NCBI GenBank assembly: GCA_035712365.1
Contig: DASTAW010000015.1
Coordinates: 124,001 to 188,000, forward strand
Origin: Terriglobia bacterium
Lineage (GTDB): Bacteria; Acidobacteriota; Terriglobia; UBA7540
Length of the DNA: 64,000 nt
Direction of reading: 5' to 3'
In this document: positions 62,534-64,000 of the stretch, piece by piece
Layout: every line of letters begins with the position of its first letter
Numbering within the stretch: the first letter of the stretch is position 1
Translations under genes and position numbers: made by a program
The notes under the pieces: generated by a model
Told to the model about the DNA's origin: nothing
Database searches by the model: none
The model's input: only the letters and a program-made list of their open reading frames with translations

Positions 62534-63389
62534 GGCAGTGATCAGTGGTTAGTGGCAACCAAGAGCGGGAACGAGGGCACGCTGTAGCGGCGAGTTTACC
62601 TCGCCACCTCTCGAATTGGCGGCGTAAAGCCGCCGCTACAGAGTCGGGCCGCATCTGCAAGGGGGATGCGGCAATTCCGGTGTCGAGGCTTGGAGAAAGT
62701 TCAGGCCGAAGGGTCGCTGGCCACCACAGCTTATAACCTCACGCGGATGTGGCGAGCGGCCCCGAAGGCAGCGGGCTAGCCCCGGCGGAGAACCGGCCCA
62801 GAGTCGCAAGTGACCATCTCGGGCTGAATCCAGAATCATAAATCCATCTCGCACATTACGCGAATGGCAAAGCACCAACGCAAAACCGAGTTCGCACACA
62901 GACTCTTTAGCCCCTGAATCTGTAACGGCGCGTTTACCGCGCCATTTGTGATTTTCGATTGAGCGACCGAAAGGAAGTATGAAGTGGGAAGGATGAAGGA
63001 TGAAAGCAGGCGGAAATCGCAGTTACAGATTGCGAGGCCACTGACCACTGGTTCTGATGATTCTGAGTTCAGGGTTATGAGTCATGGGTTTGAGATCTGA
63101 ACTTTGGAATCTGAAATTTGAGATTTCAAATCGCGCCAGCGGGCCGGTCGCGCCGGCCCTGCCGGCAACCGACAGTGCATGATCTAGGCTCAATTAGTAG
63201 CCTACTAACCGGCCCCAACCACAAAAATGAGACGTTTGGGACTTTTGTTAAAAAATTAATGAATTTTGTAAATATATTAATATCAATAACTTATATATTA
63301 TTCCAGCTTCCAAAAACTGCGGCTTTGCGAAATTGTGTTCAATTCCCGCACAGCGGGTAATAACTACACCCTCGGATCTGAACTCATAA
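62534..63389. repeat. 856-base gene-free region after ADOP copy 3
   Basis: Contains a GTAGCGGCG...CGCCGCTAC element (62584-62639), a copy of the ADOP1-ADOP2 intergenic block (62921-63140), and a strongly AT-rich stretch (about 63236-63315). Both flanking genes converge on it. No gene is supported. Confidence 0.65.
62584..62639. repeat. GTAGCGGCG-ended palindromic element, copy 5 (56 bp)
   Basis: Perfect inverted ends GTAGCGGCG (62584-62592) and CGCCGCTAC (62631-62639), each part of a smaller hairpin (GGCGAG-TTTAC-CTCGCC; GGCGGC-GTAAA-GCCGCC). Confidence 0.75.
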
Positions 63390-64000
63390 TTAGCGGCTCC
63401 CGTTCTCCCGTCGTTGCGACCGCCAGGCAGGCCCGCTCGGGAACTCGTATTCGTCAAGAGACTCCGCCTTCATGGTGATGCTGTAGCCCGGAATGGCCGG
63501 CGGCATGTAGCGCCCGTTCTTGATCACCACGGGATCGAGGAAGTGGTCATGCAGGTGATCGACGTATTCCAGGATTCGGTTCTCGATCGACGCTCCGACG
63601 GCGATGTAGTCGAAGATCGCCAGGTGTTGCACGTACTCGCACAAGCCCACGCCGCCCGCGTGCGGGCACACCGGCACTCCGAATTTTGCCGCCATCAGAA
63701 GTATGGCCAGGATCTCATTGATGCTGCCAACGCGGCAACTGTCAATCTGGCAGAAGCTGATCGCCTTGCTCTGGAAAAGCTGCTTGAAGATCACGCGGTT
63801 CTGGCACTGCTCGCCGGTTGCCACGCCGATGGGAGCAACGGCGCGGGCGATGCTGGCGTGGCCCAGCACGTCGTCAGGACTGGTGGGCTCTTCAATCCAC
63901 CAGGGATTGAACTGCGCCAGCACCTTCATGTTGGCGATGGCTTCATCCACGCCCCAAACCTGGTTGGCGTCCATCATCAGCTTGCGGTCCCAGCCGATTT
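63390..64000 (-). CDS. L-fuconate dehydratase, 3' part (enolase superfamily)
   Basis: C-terminal 202 codons of an enolase-superfamily dehydratase; the 5' part lies beyond the window end. LMMDANQVWGVDEAI is the metal-ligand strand, WWIEEPTSPDD and ATGEQCQNR follow, then CQIDSCRVGSINEILAIL, PVCPHAGGVGLCEYVQHLAI and LEYVDHLHDHFLDPVVIKNG, which is the pattern of L-fuconate dehydratase (compare human ENOSF1). The enzyme converts L-fuconate to 2-keto-3-deoxy-L-fuconate in the cytoplasm. It fits the sugar-acid theme of the left end of the window. The stop is TAA at 63390-63392. Confidence 0.85.
   Translation of the reverse strand, partial: IGWDRKLMMDANQVWGVDEAIANMKVLAQFNPWWIEEPTSPDDVLGHASIARAVAPIGVATGEQCQNRVIFKQLFQSKAISFCQIDSCRVGSINEILAILLMAAKFGVPVCPHAGGVGLCEYVQHLAIFDYIAVGASIENRILEYVDHLHDHFLDPVVIKNGRYMPPAIPGYSITMKAESLDEYEFPSGPAWRSQRRENGSR

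Noticed and set aside
63325-63365. tRNA-like 3' end (GTTCAATTC followed by a CCCGC/GCGGG stem), possible attachment site
   Set aside because: The bases before GTTC do not pair with those after it, no acceptor or anticodon arms are found, and no integrase lies near.

Overview
The window looks like chromosomal DNA of an acidobacterium (Acidobacteriota, Terriglobia-like). The basis is indirect: GC-rich genes, three ADOP-type orphan ABC permeases behind a PadR regulator, secreted DUF1080 and DUF6807 proteins, an FG-GAP/ASPIC-UnbV protein beside an IPT/TIG protein, Tat-exported sugar isomerases, and a Gram-negative envelope with a LolA-like module. No rRNA, tRNA, CRISPR array, insertion-sequence transposase or phage gene was found.

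Layout. (1) 0.1-6.3 kb: secreted M1 aminopeptidase, then on the minus strand a DUF6807 protein, IolB and an ExuT-like MFS transporter, i.e. sugar-acid or inositol use. (2) 7.25-22.5 kb: exopolysaccharide/O-antigen cluster with a Wzz-tyrosine kinase fusion, UDP-xylose-synthase-like enzyme, flippase, Wzy-like polymerase, UDP-galactopyranose-mutase-like flavoprotein coupled to a family 2 glycosyltransferase, three methyltransferases and three GT4-type glycosyltransferases. (3) 22.6-26.7 kb: a five-gene module of an FtsX-type permease, its ATPase, a small membrane protein and two LolA/LolB-like proteins. (4) 26.9-32.7 kb: radical SAM protein, TrmJ-like tRNA methylase, a second LolA-like protein, DUF1080 hydrolase with a Tat-exported isomerase, FmdB zinc ribbon. 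(5) 32.9-37.2 kb: GNAT acetyltransferase, SixA phosphatase and CHAD protein, facing two overlapping dTMP-kinase-like genes. (6) 37.4-46.0 kb, minus strand: TIG protein, FG-GAP/ASPIC protein, amidohydrolase, and the succinate dehydrogenase operon C-D-A-x-B, where x is an uncharacterised gene. (7) 46.3-52.6 kb: O-methyltransferase, sugar isomerase, MbfA-like iron exporter, VapBC-like pair, double-PDZ protein. (8) 52.7-62.5 kb: PadR regulator and three tandem ADOP permeases with near-identical ends and divergent middles. (9) 63.4 kb to the end: 3' part of an L-fuconate dehydratase.

The accessory signal lies mostly in non-coding DNA. GC-rich palindromic elements with GTAGCG.../...CGCTAC inverted ends recur at least five times. 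A 107-bp MITE-like element with perfect 13-bp inverted ends lies at 46.1 kb and has a degenerate relative at 32.3 kb. A long intergenic block is duplicated around the ADOP genes. Hand-read promoters suggest leaderless transcripts for four genes and a PadR operator placed exactly between -35 and -10. The best candidates for an undescribed system are the two-carrier Lol-like module, the kinase pair with an altered P-loop next to CHAD/SixA, the unknown gene inside the sdh operon, and the ADOP amplification with its repeat family. All functions are inferred from sequence motifs read by eye.
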